Shown: in pieces, positions 46,494 to 56,818 of the stretch | How positions within the stretch are numbered: the stretch's first letter is position 1 | How the letters are laid out: each line of letters starts with the position of its first letter | The notes under the pieces: model-generated | What the model was told of the DNA's origin: nothing | What the model saw: only the letters and a program-made list of their open reading frames with translations | The model's database searches: none | Source: Acinetobacter sp. BY419 | GTDB taxonomy: Bacteria > Pseudomonadota > Gammaproteobacteria > Pseudomonadales > Moraxellaceae | Direction: 5' to 3' | Length of the DNA: 64,000 nucleotides | NCBI RefSeq assembly: GCF_019038395.1 | Contig: NZ_JAGFXZ010000003.1 | Coordinates: forward strand, 87,276-151,275 | Position numbers and translations under genes: made by a program

Positions 46494-47282
46494 TTAGCGC
46501 ACAATGCCGCGCTTCGACTGCTCAAGAGAGTCAATCAAACGCTGCACCTCAGTCACTTCCGGCAAAATTTCTGTACGGATTCGCTCGATTGCTTCCTGAG
46601 TGGTTAAACCTGATTTATAAATCAGTTTAAAGGCATCACGTAAACCATTAATCACGGTCTTCGACCAGCCTTTACGACGCATGCCTTCAATATTCATGGC
46701 AAATGCATGTGCAGGATTACCTGAAACCATCACATAGGCCGGTACATCTTTCAAAATCAGCGACGCCCCGCCAATCATGCTATAAGAGTCAATCTTGCAG
46801 AATTGATGAATCCCTGAGTTTCCGCCGATGACGACATAGTCCCCGACATGGACGTGCCCAGCGATACCGACGTTATTGGCGAAGATATTATGATCTCCGA
46901 TCACACAGTCATGTGCGACATGTGTGTTCACCATCAGCAAGTTATGGCTACCAATTTTGGTCAGCCCTTGATCCTGAACCGTACCACGATGCAAACTGCA
47001 ATGTTCACGGATTTTATTGTGATCGCCAATCTCAAGCCAGGTTTCTTCACCAGCGTATTTAAGATCTTGACAAATTTCACCTACACTGGCGAACTGGAAA
47101 ATTTCATTATATTCACCTATACGCGTATAGCCACCCACCACCACGTGTGAATGAAGTTTACTACCCGCACCAATAGTGACATTTGGCCCAATAATACAAT
47201 ATGGGCCAATTTCTACATCAGCAGCGATAATTGCTGATGCGTCAATAATGGCAGCTGGATGAATAAGGGGATTATTGCTCAT
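46494..47282 (-). CDS. lpxA: UDP-GlcNAc acyltransferase LpxA
   Basis: First step of lipid A synthesis: transfer of 3-hydroxyacyl from acyl-ACP to UDP-GlcNAc. The ATG at 47282 (MSNNPLIHPAAIIDASA) overlaps the fabZ TGA as ATGA; the longer open frame to 47357 is a fabZ shadow. The 262-residue protein has left-handed beta-helix hexapeptides (IGPYCIIGPNVTIGAGSKLH), the catalytic histidine in HVAHDCVIGDHN, and a helical C-terminus. Last gene of the cluster; lpxB does not follow. Confidence 0.97.
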   Translation of the reverse strand: MSNNPLIHPAAIIDASAIIAADVEIGPYCIIGPNVTIGAGSKLHSHVVVGGYTRIGEYNEIFQFASVGEICQDLKYAGEETWLEIGDHNKIREHCSLHRGTVQDQGLTKIGSHNLLMVNTHVAHDCVIGDHNIFANNVGIAGHVHVGDYVVIGGNSGIHQFCKIDSYSMIGGASLILKDVPAYVMVSGNPAHAFAMNIEGMRRKGWSKTVINGLRDAFKLIYKSGLTTQEAIERIRTEILPEVTEVQRLIDSLEQSKRGIVR

Positions 47283-47767
47283 GCCTGCTCGACTTTTTGA
47301 TGCGAAACCATAATTTCCGCGGTTGTTGCGACGACGCCATCTACAGTGGCAATACAATTATATTTGTAAATGCCCCGCTTTTGCATCACTAATTCAGATT
47401 TTAAAACTAATTGGTCACCTGCAACCACCTGTTTTTTAAATCTTACTTTCTCCGCACCGGCAAACAGGAACAAAGAACCTTCACCTGGAACTTCGTTATT
47501 CATCACAAAACCCAAAATCCCTGAGATTTGTGCCAGTGCTTCAACAATCAGCACACCCGGCATAATTGGATAATTCGGAAAATGGCCTTGTAAAAACTCT
47601 TCATTAATTGAGACGTTTTTATAACCAACAATGCCATTATCGGTAATCTCAACGACGCGATCAACCAATAAAAATGGGTAACGATGGGGCAAATATTCAC
47701 GAATCTTTTGAATATTCATTGGCAATTCAGGCTTCGTGAATGTAGGCAAATTCGACTCTGTCATCAT
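47279..47767 (-). CDS. fabZ: 3-hydroxyacyl-ACP dehydratase FabZ
   Basis: Hotdog-fold dehydratase of fatty-acid elongation, competing with LpxA for 3-hydroxyacyl-ACP. It has 162 residues with the catalytic histidine in LPHRYPFLLVDRVVE and the glutamate in PGVLIVEALAQISG. The ATG at 47767 lies two bases after the lpxD stop and has no strong ribosome-binding site, suggesting translational coupling; a later ATG (MNIQKIREYLPH) is a possible shorter start. Confidence 0.96.
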   Translation of the reverse strand: MMTESNLPTFTKPELPMNIQKIREYLPHRYPFLLVDRVVEITDNGIVGYKNVSINEEFLQGHFPNYPIMPGVLIVEALAQISGILGFVMNNEVPGEGSLFLFAGAEKVRFKKQVVAGDQLVLKSELVMQKRGIYKYNCIATVDGVVATTAEIMVSHQKVEQA

Positions 47768-47769
47768 AA

Positions 47770-48840
47770 TTATTTACGCAACTTAACTGTTGATTCAATG
47801 GACTCAATCTGAGATTGCATATGATCTAGTCGTTTGATCACCTGGGTCAATGGCACATCTGCTAATTGTCTGAGGCGAACCACGGTACGTTTCCATTTAT
47901 TATTTTCAAACAGACCAATTCCGGATGAATATTTTCCAGCTTCAGAAATATTATTTGTCACCATTGACATTCCGGTCAACGTCACATTATCGGCAATATT
48001 CAAGTGCCCAGAAATCGCTGAGGCACCCCCGACGGTGCAGTTTTTGCCAATCGATGTACTTCCTGCTACTGCGGTTTTTGCAGCTATCGCTGTATGTGCA
48101 CCGATTTTAACGTTATGTGCGATTTGCACAAGATTATCAATGATAACACCCTGTTGCAAAATCGTATCGTCCAATGCGCCACGGTCTACGCTACAATTCG
48201 ATCCGATACGTACATCATCTGCAATGCGCACAGAACCCAGTTGCGCAATACGGTGCCATTTGCCTTGATAAGGTGCAAAGCCGAATCCCTCACCGCCAAT
48301 GACGGTATTGGCATGAATACGCACCCGATTACCAATTTTTGCTGCGCCGGTAAGTGTCACATGCGAATCAATGAAACAGTCCTGACCGATTTCCACATCA
48401 TCATCGATATGTACGTGAGATAGAACAATACTGTTTGCACCTACAACACAATGCTCTCCAATCACCACATAGTGGCCAATATAGGCATCGTCGGCAACAA
48501 TTGCGGAAGGATGAATCTGGGCCGTGCTTTCAATACCGCGACGGGTGTGTTTTTTCTCAAACACATGGGTCAGGATGGCAAAAGCCAGATAGGGATTCGC
48601 AACGACAATAAAGTTCTGCTGTGAAGTTAATTGCTGTTTAAGTTCAGGACTAACAATTAAAGCACCTGCCTGACTTTGACTAGCCAGCTCTACATATTTG
48701 TCGGCATTGACAAATGCCAAGTCCTGCGATGTCGCATGTGCAAGACTGGCTAATCCTCTTAAACGTAAATCTGACTGACCTATGCACTCGCCCTGAACTA
48801 GGCGAGCGAGATCAGCTAACTGAAGCTGTTGATGATTCAT
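47770..48840 (-). CDS. lpxD: UDP-3-O-acylglucosamine N-acyltransferase LpxD
   Basis: Third lipid A enzyme, adding the N-linked hydroxyacyl chain. The 356-residue protein has an N-terminal uridine-binding domain ([19 protein letters not shown]), a long hexapeptide beta-helix ([19 protein letters not shown] onward), the [15 protein letters not shown] segment with [16 protein letters not shown] holding the catalytic histidine, and a C-terminal helix. It is three bases after skp and two before fabZ. Confidence 0.97.
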   Translation of the reverse strand: MNHQQLQLADLARLVQGECIGQSDLRLRGLASLAHATSQDLAFVNADKYVELASQSQAGALIVSPELKQQLTSQQNFIVVANPYLAFAILTHVFEKKHTRRGIESTAQIHPSAIVADDAYIGHYVVIGEHCVVGANSIVLSHVHIDDDVEIGQDCFIDSHVTLTGAAKIGNRVRIHANTVIGGEGFGFAPYQGKWHRIAQLGSVRIADDVRIGSNCSVDRGALDDTILQQGVIIDNLVQIAHNVKIGAHTAIAAKTAVAGSTSIGKNCTVGGASAISGHLNIADNVTLTGMSMVTNNISEAGKYSSGIGLFENNKWKRTVVRLRQLADVPLTQVIKRLDHMQSQIESIESTVKLRK

Positions 48841-48843
48841 TGA

Positions 48844-49353
48844 TTACTTAATTGCATTAACCTTTTGAATCATTTTATCAGTTAAATCATATTTAGCATC
48901 ATAAGCCAGCGCTGAATTTTTATTTAAAATCACATCCAGGTTATTTTCTTTACGTAACTGCTCAGCAATTAACTTGACGCGTGCATCAAATATGGTGCGA
49001 ATCTGTTTAATTGAACCCTGGACACTATTCTGCACAGATTGCTGGAGCTGGTTTAATTCCTGAAACTTGGTCTGATACTGGGCAGACATTTGCTGTTTTT
49101 CTGCATCAGTCAATTTTGTATTCGACTGGGCACGTTGCTGTAAAGCTTCCAGTTCCTTGCTCAGCTGTTCAATCTTGGTGGTTTGTGGCTGAATTTTTTG
49201 CTGGAATACCGTATTTTGCTGTTTTAGGTAAGCACTTCCTTCCACTACACGCTCCAGATCGATTACCCCAATACCAGCCGCTTGAGTTATAGGTGCAATA
49301 CTTGCCAAAGTCAGGCTCATTGCCATGATCATTTTTTTCATATTCTTACTCAT
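48844..49353 (-). CDS. skp: Periplasmic chaperone Skp (OmpH)
   Basis: Trimeric 'jellyfish' chaperone that carries unfolded outer-membrane proteins to BamA. 169 residues: signal peptide to about residue 25 (MSLTLASIAPITQAAG), the beta-core start IGVIDLERVVEGS, long coiled-coil arms rich in Gln/Lys (TTKIEQLSKELEALQQRAQ) and the C-terminal LRKENNLDVILNKNSALAY. Between bamA and lpxD, as in most gammaproteobacteria. Confidence 0.95.
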   Translation of the reverse strand: MSKNMKKMIMAMSLTLASIAPITQAAGIGVIDLERVVEGSAYLKQQNTVFQQKIQPQTTKIEQLSKELEALQQRAQSNTKLTDAEKQQMSAQYQTKFQELNQLQQSVQNSVQGSIKQIRTIFDARVKLIAEQLRKENNLDVILNKNSALAYDAKYDLTDKMIQKVNAIK

Positions 49354-49423
49354 TCAAAAAAATTTGCTCATAAAGCCTTTAAACTTCATGAGCAAAATCT
49401 ATATTCAGGATTACCTGAGATTC

Positions 49424-52000
49424 TTAGAAAGTACGTCCAATTTCAAACTGGATATTTTTGGTTTCATCACCGTCTTTTTTATTTAACGGATAAGCATAGC
49501 TTAGTGACAATGGTCCAATCATGGTAATCCAGGTAAATCCTGCACCTACGCTATAACGCATATTATCCACATCAAAACCGAAGTTGTCCTTACAGTACTG
49601 CTTGGCATTTACCCGACCAACCTGATTATTAACATAGATATCACCGCGTGGTATATCACACTGTGTATCAAACACTTGCGCACCTTCAGCAAACAGTACC
49701 GGACGAACCTGACGTGCCCAGTCTCCCTTGAACGGGATAGGAAGCACCAGTTCAGTACCGAACTGTATTAAAGCATTACCACCGACTTCTTCAGGGTCTG
49801 AATCCTGTTGATTCGTTTCACTATACGTTACTCCTGGATATCTAGGCCCCAGTGTACTGTTATCATAGCCACGAACTGAGCCAAAACCACCTGCAAAGAA
49901 ATTCTTATAGAATGGCAGATCATTACCATAACCCAACTTGCCATAACCGCGCAGGATAAAATCTTTACCTAGCGGGAAGAATGCCTGAGCATCATAAGTC
50001 AGTTTTTGGTATTCCACATCACTGCCTGGCAATGCGACTTCACCATTGATTCGATGTGACATACCCCGTGTCGGGAACATCGGGCGGTTTAAGGTATTAT
50101 AAGACCATCCCAAATTCAAATTGTAGGTTAAGAAGTCACCTTTGAACTGGTCATCAAAATCGACCAAATCCGCTGCCTGACGGTTGGCATCCAGACACTT
50201 GTCTTTTACGTCATACCCCTGTGGTGGAGTGGTTGGTCTTGGTCTGCCATCCAGTGCATCTAAATCTGCCTGAGAATACAGATAAGCTGTACACACGTCA
50301 GTACGACGATTAGTTGCCTTACCCCCATTCGCTAACAGATAGTCACGTACATAGGTAGAGACATATGGACCAGTTGTTACTTCAGTCTGGTCAATATTCA
50401 ACCCCAGGCTGACACTCTGGTTTTCATCAATTGGATAACCAAAGTTGATTCCACCACCCAAACTGTCTGTTACATAGTTGTTGACGTTATAGTCATCATC
50501 CAGCTTGGTTTTACGATAATAAAGATTATAACCGCGACGTACACCATCAATCGTAAAGTACGGGTCCATCACACTCAGGTTATAGTAATCCTGCGTTTCA
50601 GAACGTGATAAATCGATCGATACACTATTACCGGTACCCAGGAAGTTTGTCTGGCTTAAACCGGCCTGGAATGTGACACCACCACTTTGCGAGAAACCTA
50701 CAGCCAGAGTACTGGTACCTGAATGCTGTTCTTCGACTGCGACATTCAGATCTATCTGATCCGGTGAACCAGGAATACGCACAGGCTTAATATCTACAGT
50801 TTTAAAGAACCCGGTACGCTCCAGACGGACTTTGGACAGGTCAATCTTTTCATTGCTTGCCAATGCACTTTCCATTTGGCGCATTTCACGACGCAATACT
50901 TCATCGGCTGTTTTATTGTTGCCAGTAAAATTAATACGTCGTACCGTGACTTGCTGACCCGGATTGATATAGTAATTCAGATCAACCAGTTTGGTTTCAT
51001 TGTTAATTTGAGGAACGACATTGACTTCGGCATAGTAATAGCCTGCATTACCATACTTACGTAACAATAACTGTTTGACCCCATTTACCTTTTCCTGAGA
51101 ATAGATTTCGCCTTCTTTAAACAGCTGCAAGGCTTGTAATTCTTCAGTTTGATAAAGCGCATCACCCAAATATTTAGTTTTGCCAAATTTAAACTGTTCA
51201 CCTTCATCCACAGCAACTTCGATAAAGACATTCTTTTTATCTTCACTCAAGTTAAGACTGGAATTGGTGATATTGAAATTGATATAACCGCGATTAAGAT
51301 ACATGGCACGCAAAGCTTCAAGGCTTGCCGCCATCTTTTCACGTGCATAACGGTCATTGCGTGAAATGACCGAGCTCCAGCCACTTTCTTTTACTGCAAA
51401 AGCCTGCTTGATATCAGATTCTTTAAATACGGTATTACCAATAATATTGATATCGAAAACTTTGGCTGCTTTACCTTCAACAAAATCAATCAGCAGTTCA
51501 ACCCGGTTATTTGGTCGAGGCGTTGTGGTAACCGTAATATCGGCATCATAACGACCTTGCTGCATGTATTGCTGTTCAAGTTCAGTTTCAATGGTTTGTA
51601 GCGCTGATTTCTTCAGCACTTCACCTTCAGCCAGACCCATTTTTTTCAGGCCGTCTTCAAGTGCTTCCTTAGGAATCAGCTTATTGCCTTTCAATTCGAT
51701 TTTCGAAATAACCGGGCGCTCAACCACCTGGAAAACCAGAGTATTACCTTGCTGAACGGCTTTAATATCATCAAACAGACCTGATGCATACAAGCTACGA
51801 ATTGCATTGGCAATGATTGGATCATTGACCCGATCACCACTGTTAATCGGCACTAGGCCATACACATTATCAGGAGTTAAACGTACTAATCCATCAAATT
51901 TTATATCTTGTACAATGAATTCATCTGCTGCATATACTTGTTGTGCTACTGCCATTGCACTAACGAGTGCCAGAGGCATAAATAAATGTGTGTGCTGCAT
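49424..52000 (-). CDS. bamA: Outer-membrane protein assembly factor BamA
   Basis: Essential Omp85 insertase. 858 residues: signal peptide ending VYAADE, five POTRA domains over about residues 25-425 (FIVQDIKFDGLVRLTPDNVY begins POTRA1), then a 16-strand barrel with the conserved VRGY (FGSVRGYDNSTLGPR) in loop 6 and a terminal phenylalanine (IGRTF). An extracellular loop near residues 595-630 is long and carries two cysteines (RTDVCTAYLYSQ and DVKDKCLDANRQ), and two more occur near residues 788-812 (DTQCDIPRGD, AKQYCKDNFGF). Confidence 0.98.
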   Translation of the reverse strand: MQHTHLFMPLALVSAMAVAQQVYAADEFIVQDIKFDGLVRLTPDNVYGLVPINSGDRVNDPIIANAIRSLYASGLFDDIKAVQQGNTLVFQVVERPVISKIELKGNKLIPKEALEDGLKKMGLAEGEVLKKSALQTIETELEQQYMQQGRYDADITVTTTPRPNNRVELLIDFVEGKAAKVFDINIIGNTVFKESDIKQAFAVKESGWSSVISRNDRYAREKMAASLEALRAMYLNRGYINFNITNSSLNLSEDKKNVFIEVAVDEGEQFKFGKTKYLGDALYQTEELQALQLFKEGEIYSQEKVNGVKQLLLRKYGNAGYYYAEVNVVPQINNETKLVDLNYYINPGQQVTVRRINFTGNNKTADEVLRREMRQMESALASNEKIDLSKVRLERTGFFKTVDIKPVRIPGSPDQIDLNVAVEEQHSGTSTLAVGFSQSGGVTFQAGLSQTNFLGTGNSVSIDLSRSETQDYYNLSVMDPYFTIDGVRRGYNLYYRKTKLDDDYNVNNYVTDSLGGGINFGYPIDENQSVSLGLNIDQTEVTTGPYVSTYVRDYLLANGGKATNRRTDVCTAYLYSQADLDALDGRPRPTTPPQGYDVKDKCLDANRQAADLVDFDDQFKGDFLTYNLNLGWSYNTLNRPMFPTRGMSHRINGEVALPGSDVEYQKLTYDAQAFFPLGKDFILRGYGKLGYGNDLPFYKNFFAGGFGSVRGYDNSTLGPRYPGVTYSETNQQDSDPEEVGGNALIQFGTELVLPIPFKGDWARQVRPVLFAEGAQVFDTQCDIPRGDIYVNNQVGRVNAKQYCKDNFGFDVDNMRYSVGAGFTWITMIGPLSLSYAYPLNKKDGDETKNIQFEIGRTF

Positions 52001-52039
52001 GCCAGTCTTTTCCGCTGTTAATTTATTCCATCTACGTTG

Positions 52040-53395
52040 TTATAAACGCATAAAATCATTAAATAATGCCAGAAGCATCATACTGCCGAGCAGTACCATA
52101 CCAATTTTTAACCCAACCAATTGTATTTGTTCGGAAACAGGTTTACCACGAATTAATTCAACAAAATAGTAAACCAGATGTCCGCCATCAAGCATTGGAA
52201 TAGGCAATAGATTTAATATTCCTAAACTTACACTCATTAGAGCCATAAAGGAAATAAAAGTTTCCCAACCCATTTCTGCGCTTTGTCCTGCCACCTTAGC
52301 AATGGTAATTGGACCCGATAAATTATCCAGACCAATCAAGCCACGCACCATTTTGACAATCGAGTTCAGAATCATTGAAGATAAATGTGCTGTTTTATCA
52401 AATGCCATGACCAGTGCTTCACCGGGCGTATAATGAATGGTCTGTTTATATTCTGCAGGAATGTTAATTTTACCCGGATCACTTTGTACACCCAGCATAC
52501 CGGTTACATTGCCCATATTGTCACGTTTACCTTGCGGCATGACTTCAAGCTGAACGATCTGGTTTTCACGTAGCACATCTATTTTGAGCAATTTTTCTGG
52601 AGATGCCTGTACCACCTGCACTACATCAAACCAGTCTTTCATCTGCACACCATCAATGGCCAGAATCTTGTCACCCTCTTTCAAACCTTGACGGATGGCT
52701 GCACCACCTTCACTCAGTTTACTGATCACAGCCGGAATTTCAGGTCGATAAGGCAAGAAGCCCAGACTTTCCAGTAGAGACTGACTCTGATCTTTTAAAT
52801 AATTTTGAATGGGTAACTGGAACAGTTTATTTTCACCTGCGCGGTCTGCCTGAATAGACACCACGCCAGTTTCACCAACACGATCCACCAAGGCATAACT
52901 GAGTTTTTCCCAAGTTTCCACCGGAGTGCCGTCCACCGCAACAATTTTGTCACCCGGCTGCATTTGAACGGTTGCAGCTGGCGTATCTGGTAAAACTTTA
53001 CCCACACGGGTATTCAGCTGTTCCTGAGCCGGTAAAAACAAGACCCAGAATAACAGCACTGCAAAAATCAGATTGATCAATGGACCCGCTGCCACAATGG
53101 CGATCCGCTTCCACGGATGCTGACGGTTGAAAGCTTTGGGCAAGTCTTCTTCAGCGACATTACCTTCCCGCTCATCCAGCATCTTGACATAACCACCCAA
53201 AGGCAAGGCAGACAATTGATACTGAATTCCGGATTTTTTTGAGGTCCATTTTAATAAGGTCGGTCCAAAACCAATGGAATAGACCAATACTTTAACGCCC
53301 AGTTTACGCGCCACAATATAGTGACCAAACTCATGAATCGCAATTAAGGGACCGAGTAGCAGGATTGCGGCTGCAATAATAAACAAGGCGTTCAT
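52040..53395 (-). CDS. rseP: Site-2 intramembrane metalloprotease RseP
   Basis: Inner-membrane zinc protease that cleaves anti-sigma factors and remnant signal peptides. 451 residues: the zinc motif HEFGH is in LIAIHEFGHYIVARK near residue 22, two PDZ domains lie in the middle (TRVGKVLPDTPAATVQMQPGDKIVAVDG, in part, and GGAAIRQGLKEGDKILAIDG), and the third metal ligand is in LPIPMLDGGHLVYY near residue 396. Three bases separate it from dxr. Confidence 0.97.
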   Translation of the reverse strand: MNALFIIAAAILLLGPLIAIHEFGHYIVARKLGVKVLVYSIGFGPTLLKWTSKKSGIQYQLSALPLGGYVKMLDEREGNVAEEDLPKAFNRQHPWKRIAIVAAGPLINLIFAVLLFWVLFLPAQEQLNTRVGKVLPDTPAATVQMQPGDKIVAVDGTPVETWEKLSYALVDRVGETGVVSIQADRAGENKLFQLPIQNYLKDQSQSLLESLGFLPYRPEIPAVISKLSEGGAAIRQGLKEGDKILAIDGVQMKDWFDVVQVVQASPEKLLKIDVLRENQIVQLEVMPQGKRDNMGNVTGMLGVQSDPGKINIPAEYKQTIHYTPGEALVMAFDKTAHLSSMILNSIVKMVRGLIGLDNLSGPITIAKVAGQSAEMGWETFISFMALMSVSLGILNLLPIPMLDGGHLVYYFVELIRGKPVSEQIQLVGLKIGMVLLGSMMLLALFNDFMRL

Positions 53396-53398
53396 GTT

Positions 53399-54595
53399 TT
53401 AACTTCCTTTATTCACAACATACTGCTGTGACAAACCTCGTGCCATTTGATCTGCTTGCAAGATAGCCTCCAGATCATGTGCAGGTTGATTGTCCATCTG
53501 ATTCAGGACATATTCAACTACCTGAGGAATTTGGGTAAATCTGATCTGTTGATTTAAAAATGCAGCGACCGCAATTTCATTGGCCGCATTTAAAATCGTA
53601 GGTGCAATTCCGCCACTCTGCATGGCCTGACGGGCAAGTTTTAATGCAGGGAAACGGAGCATATCCGGTTCTTGAAAATCGAGCTGTGAATGCGTAAACA
53701 GATCCAGTGGAGCCACATGCGTACTAATACGCTCAGGCCATGCCAATGCATGTGCAATAGGCGTGCCCATATCCGGATTACCCATTTGTGCCAAAGTCGA
53801 ACCATCTACATATTGAACCATGGAGTGAATAATACTCTGTGGATGCACAACAACTGTAACAAATTGTTCTTGAACTGCAAACAAGTGACATGCTTCGATC
53901 AATTCTAAACCTTTATTCATTAAGGTAGCAGAATCGACTGAAATTTTTTGTCCCATGGACCAATTGGGATGCTTGCAAGCCTGCGCAGGTGTGACCTCTT
54001 CAAGTTGCTGAATGCTGTGATTCAGAAACGGCCCCCCCGATGCGGTCAACAGAATCTGCGATACGCCCAGTTTTGGTTTGCCATGACGCTCTGCTTCAAA
54101 ATAATGCTGTGGCAGACACTGAAAAATCGCGTTATGTTCGGAATCGACAGGAAGCAATAAGGCCCCATGATCGCGCGCTGCCTGCATCATGATGTCACCC
54201 GACATCACCAGAGCTTCTTTATTGGCTAACAGTACGCGTTTACCCGCTTTCACTGCAGCCAATGTCGGTAACAAGCCTGCCGCACCCACAATTGCCGCCA
54301 TGACGATATCAACATCAGCGTGTTCAGCCACAGCAATTAAACCAGCTTCATCTTGCAGAATTTCAATATCAGATAAATGATGTTGCTGAAGCAGTTTTGA
54401 AAGCTCATCTACTTTTTCAGCCGGCACCACCGCCACTTTAGGACGGTATTGTCGGCAAATTTCGACCAGCTCTGCAATGCGACTTTGCGCGGTCACAGCA
54501 AAAACTGAGTATGCTTCAGGATGTCGCTGCAAGATTTTTAAAGTACTTTGACCGATGGAACCTGTAGCACCCAGTATACAAACTGCTTGTGACAT
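53399..54595 (-). CDS. dxr: 1-deoxy-D-xylulose 5-phosphate reductoisomerase
   Basis: Second step of the MEP isoprenoid pathway; target of fosmidomycin. 398 residues. NADPH motif [18 protein letters not shown] at the N-terminus, [15 protein letters not shown], substrate loop [13 protein letters not shown] and [21 protein letters not shown] (in part) with the metal-binding residues. It lies one base from cdsA and supplies precursors for UppS in the same cluster. Confidence 0.97.
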   Translation of the reverse strand: MSQAVCILGATGSIGQSTLKILQRHPEAYSVFAVTAQSRIAELVEICRQYRPKVAVVPAEKVDELSKLLQQHHLSDIEILQDEAGLIAVAEHADVDIVMAAIVGAAGLLPTLAAVKAGKRVLLANKEALVMSGDIMMQAARDHGALLLPVDSEHNAIFQCLPQHYFEAERHGKPKLGVSQILLTASGGPFLNHSIQQLEEVTPAQACKHPNWSMGQKISVDSATLMNKGLELIEACHLFAVQEQFVTVVVHPQSIIHSMVQYVDGSTLAQMGNPDMGTPIAHALAWPERISTHVAPLDLFTHSQLDFQEPDMLRFPALKLARQAMQSGGIAPTILNAANEIAVAAFLNQQIRFTQIPQVVEYVLNQMDNQPAHDLEAILQADQMARGLSQQYVVNKGS

Positions 54596-55420
54596 TTATA
54601 AATCTACACCAATAAGTTTTAAAACAGCCATACCTGCTGCAAAGATCGGGGCTGCAGCAAGCAAAGAATCGATACGATCCAGCACTCCGCCATGGCCTGG
54701 CAAAATGCGACCTGAATCCTTAATACCGGCACGACGCTTGATCATGGATTCAAACAGGTCACCTAGTACTGAACTAAATACGGTAATCACTGATAAAATC
54801 AGGAATAACGTCAGTTCTAGCCAGCTCATATCCAGATAAAGCAAGGCGACCGCCGTCACGATCAGCATTGAGGTAACAATACCGCCATAAAGCCCTTCTA
54901 CAGACTTGTTAGGACTGACATTCGGTGCCAGTTTTTTCTTGCCGAATTTACGACCAACAAAATACGCACCACTGTCTGCGCCCCATACCAGTAAAAACAG
55001 GTACATCAGCCACCATGGTGAACTTTGCCAGACAGAGAAAATTGCAGTAACCGCAGCGGAGATTAATACTACACCGATACCGTTCAGACTGGCATTGTAC
55101 CAGCCATCATATTCAGGATAGTTTTTCACCCAGTAAATACTGAGCAACCAGGTAATAATAGAGGCTACCCATAACAATAAGGCGACTTCAGCAAAATACA
55201 ATGCCAAAGCAGAGAGTGCCAGAGTAAGCACCCCATATCCCCATGCAACAGGATTGATGACATGTTTAAATTTTCGCGGCATGAGTTTAAACCACTCATA
55301 ACCGGCCACCCCAGCAGCAACAACCATCAATACAAACATTGGATAATGTGATTCGGTAGCAAACATACAACTGAGTACGACTGCTACCAGCACCAATGCG
55401 GTTATAATCCGCTCAAACAT
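54596..55420 (-). CDS. cdsA: Phosphatidate cytidylyltransferase CdsA
   Basis: Makes CDP-diacylglycerol from phosphatidic acid and CTP. A 274-residue integral membrane protein with about eight hydrophobic helices and the family signature spanning SMIKRRAGIKDSGRILPGHGG and VLDRIDSLLAA. It adjoins dxr without a gap and follows uppS after three bases. Normal length. Confidence 0.96.
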   Translation of the reverse strand: MFERIITALVLVAVVLSCMFATESHYPMFVLMVVAAGVAGYEWFKLMPRKFKHVINPVAWGYGVLTLALSALALYFAEVALLLWVASIITWLLSIYWVKNYPEYDGWYNASLNGIGVVLISAAVTAIFSVWQSSPWWLMYLFLLVWGADSGAYFVGRKFGKKKLAPNVSPNKSVEGLYGGIVTSMLIVTAVALLYLDMSWLELTLFLILSVITVFSSVLGDLFESMIKRRAGIKDSGRILPGHGGVLDRIDSLLAAAPIFAAGMAVLKLIGVDL

Positions 55421-55423
55421 GTA

Positions 55424-56176
55424 TTAATTCTCAAGTTTTTCCTGATGAATCTGCTCTGATGTTTTACCAAAACGACGTTCACGCCCACCAAATACGGCAA
55501 GTGCATCATCAAATTCTTCAACGGTAAATTCTGGCCATAGCGTCTCAGTGAAATAAAGCTCTGCATAAGCTGCCTGCCATAACAGGAAATTCGACAGACG
55601 GAAGTCTCCACCCGTACGAATCAGCAGATCAACTGCAGGTAAGTCACCGAGGCTGACATATTGACCAAATACATCAGTATTAATTGCATCAAGATCTAAT
55701 TTATTTGTTAAAACATCGCTGGCAATTTGCTGTGCAGCTTGTGCCATATCCCACATACCACCATAACTGACTGCAATAGTGAGTGTCATACTATTGAAAT
55801 TAGCAGTCCTTTGTTCGGCTTGCAACATGAGTGCCTGCAATTCAGCGGACAAACGGCTACGATCACCGATAAAGCGTAAGGCAATATTGAATTTTTCCAT
55901 GCGGGGTAACTGTTCATGAATGGTGTCGACCAGCAGTTTCATGAGCAATTCGACTTCAAACTGCGGACGATTCCAGTTCTCACTGGAAAAGGCAAATACT
56001 GTTAAAGCCTGGATATTTCTTTTTTTACAGTGTTCAACAATCGGATCCAGAACCGTTTTCCCTTCACGGTGTCCATCACCTTTCTGCATCTGATTTTTTT
56101 TAGCAAAACGATTGTTGCCATCCATAATGATGGCAACATGTTTCGGAAGACGGGGGTTTTCTTCAGCAGCGGTCAT
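55424..56176 (-). CDS. uppS: Undecaprenyl diphosphate synthase UppS
   Basis: cis-prenyltransferase making the C55 carrier for peptidoglycan and glycans. 250 residues. The catalytic aspartate is in HVAIIMDGNNRFAKK; most homologues have GNGRWAK here, so a Gly-to-Asn and Trp-to-Phe variation is visible next to the active site. LTVFAFSSENWNRP and the C-terminal LPAVDLLIRTGGDFRLSNFLLWQAAYAELYF (in part) are canonical. Located between frr and cdsA. Confidence 0.96.
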   Translation of the reverse strand: MTAAEENPRLPKHVAIIMDGNNRFAKKNQMQKGDGHREGKTVLDPIVEHCKKRNIQALTVFAFSSENWNRPQFEVELLMKLLVDTIHEQLPRMEKFNIALRFIGDRSRLSAELQALMLQAEQRTANFNSMTLTIAVSYGGMWDMAQAAQQIASDVLTNKLDLDAINTDVFGQYVSLGDLPAVDLLIRTGGDFRLSNFLLWQAAYAELYFTETLWPEFTVEEFDDALAVFGGRERRFGKTSEQIHQEKLEN

Positions 56177-56183
56177 CGATGAA

Positions 56184-56738
56184 TTAGACCTTCATCAATT
56201 CAGCTTCTTTCGCAGCCAAGCGTTTGTCAACTTCAGCAACAAATTTGTCGGTAATTTTCTGAATTTCATCAGAAGCACGACGCTCTTCATCTTCAGAAAT
56301 TTCTTTTTCTTTCAACAATGCTTTGATATCACCCAATACATCACGGCGAATGTTACGGATTGCTACTTTTGCATTTTCTGCTTCAGTACGGGCAACTTTC
56401 TGCATGTCACGACGCGTTTCTTCAGTCAATGCGGCCATAGGTACACGAATCGTATCTGAAGTGATTGGGTTTAGACCCAAGTCTGACTCACGAATGGCTT
56501 TATCAATTGCAGCAACCATTGAACGTTCGAAAGGTTGAACAATAAGCGTGCGTGAATCTTCAGCGCCCACGTTTGCCACCTGGTTCAATGGAACGTCTGA
56601 ACCATAGTAAGAAACCATCACGTTATTTAAAATTGATGGATGTGCACGACCGGTACGAACTTTTGCAAAACCATGCTCTAGAGATTCTAGAGTTTTGTTC
56701 ATACGGTCTTCGCTGTCTTTTTTAAGATCGTTAATCAT
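56184..56738 (-). CDS. frr: Ribosome recycling factor
   Basis: tRNA-shaped protein that splits post-termination ribosomes with EF-G. 184 residues with [41 protein letters not shown] and [20 protein letters not shown], all typical. ATG at 56738 with AAGGAAGAT upstream. Between pyrH and uppS. Confidence 0.98.
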   Translation of the reverse strand: MINDLKKDSEDRMNKTLESLEHGFAKVRTGRAHPSILNNVMVSYYGSDVPLNQVANVGAEDSRTLIVQPFERSMVAAIDKAIRESDLGLNPITSDTIRVPMAALTEETRRDMQKVARTEAENAKVAIRNIRRDVLGDIKALLKEKEISEDEERRASDEIQKITDKFVAEVDKRLAAKEAELMKV

Positions 56739-56818
56739 ATGATCTTCCTTACTTAATTCTTTAAAAGAGGTTATTGCTAAATTAGCGTGTAGTATAAAGT
56801 GCTTTGGTGCTCACGTCA

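Noticed and set aside
47283..47357. Extended lpxA frame upstream of 47282
   Set aside because: This part overlaps fabZ in another frame; the ATG at 47282 gives the normal LpxA N-terminus and an ATGA overlap.
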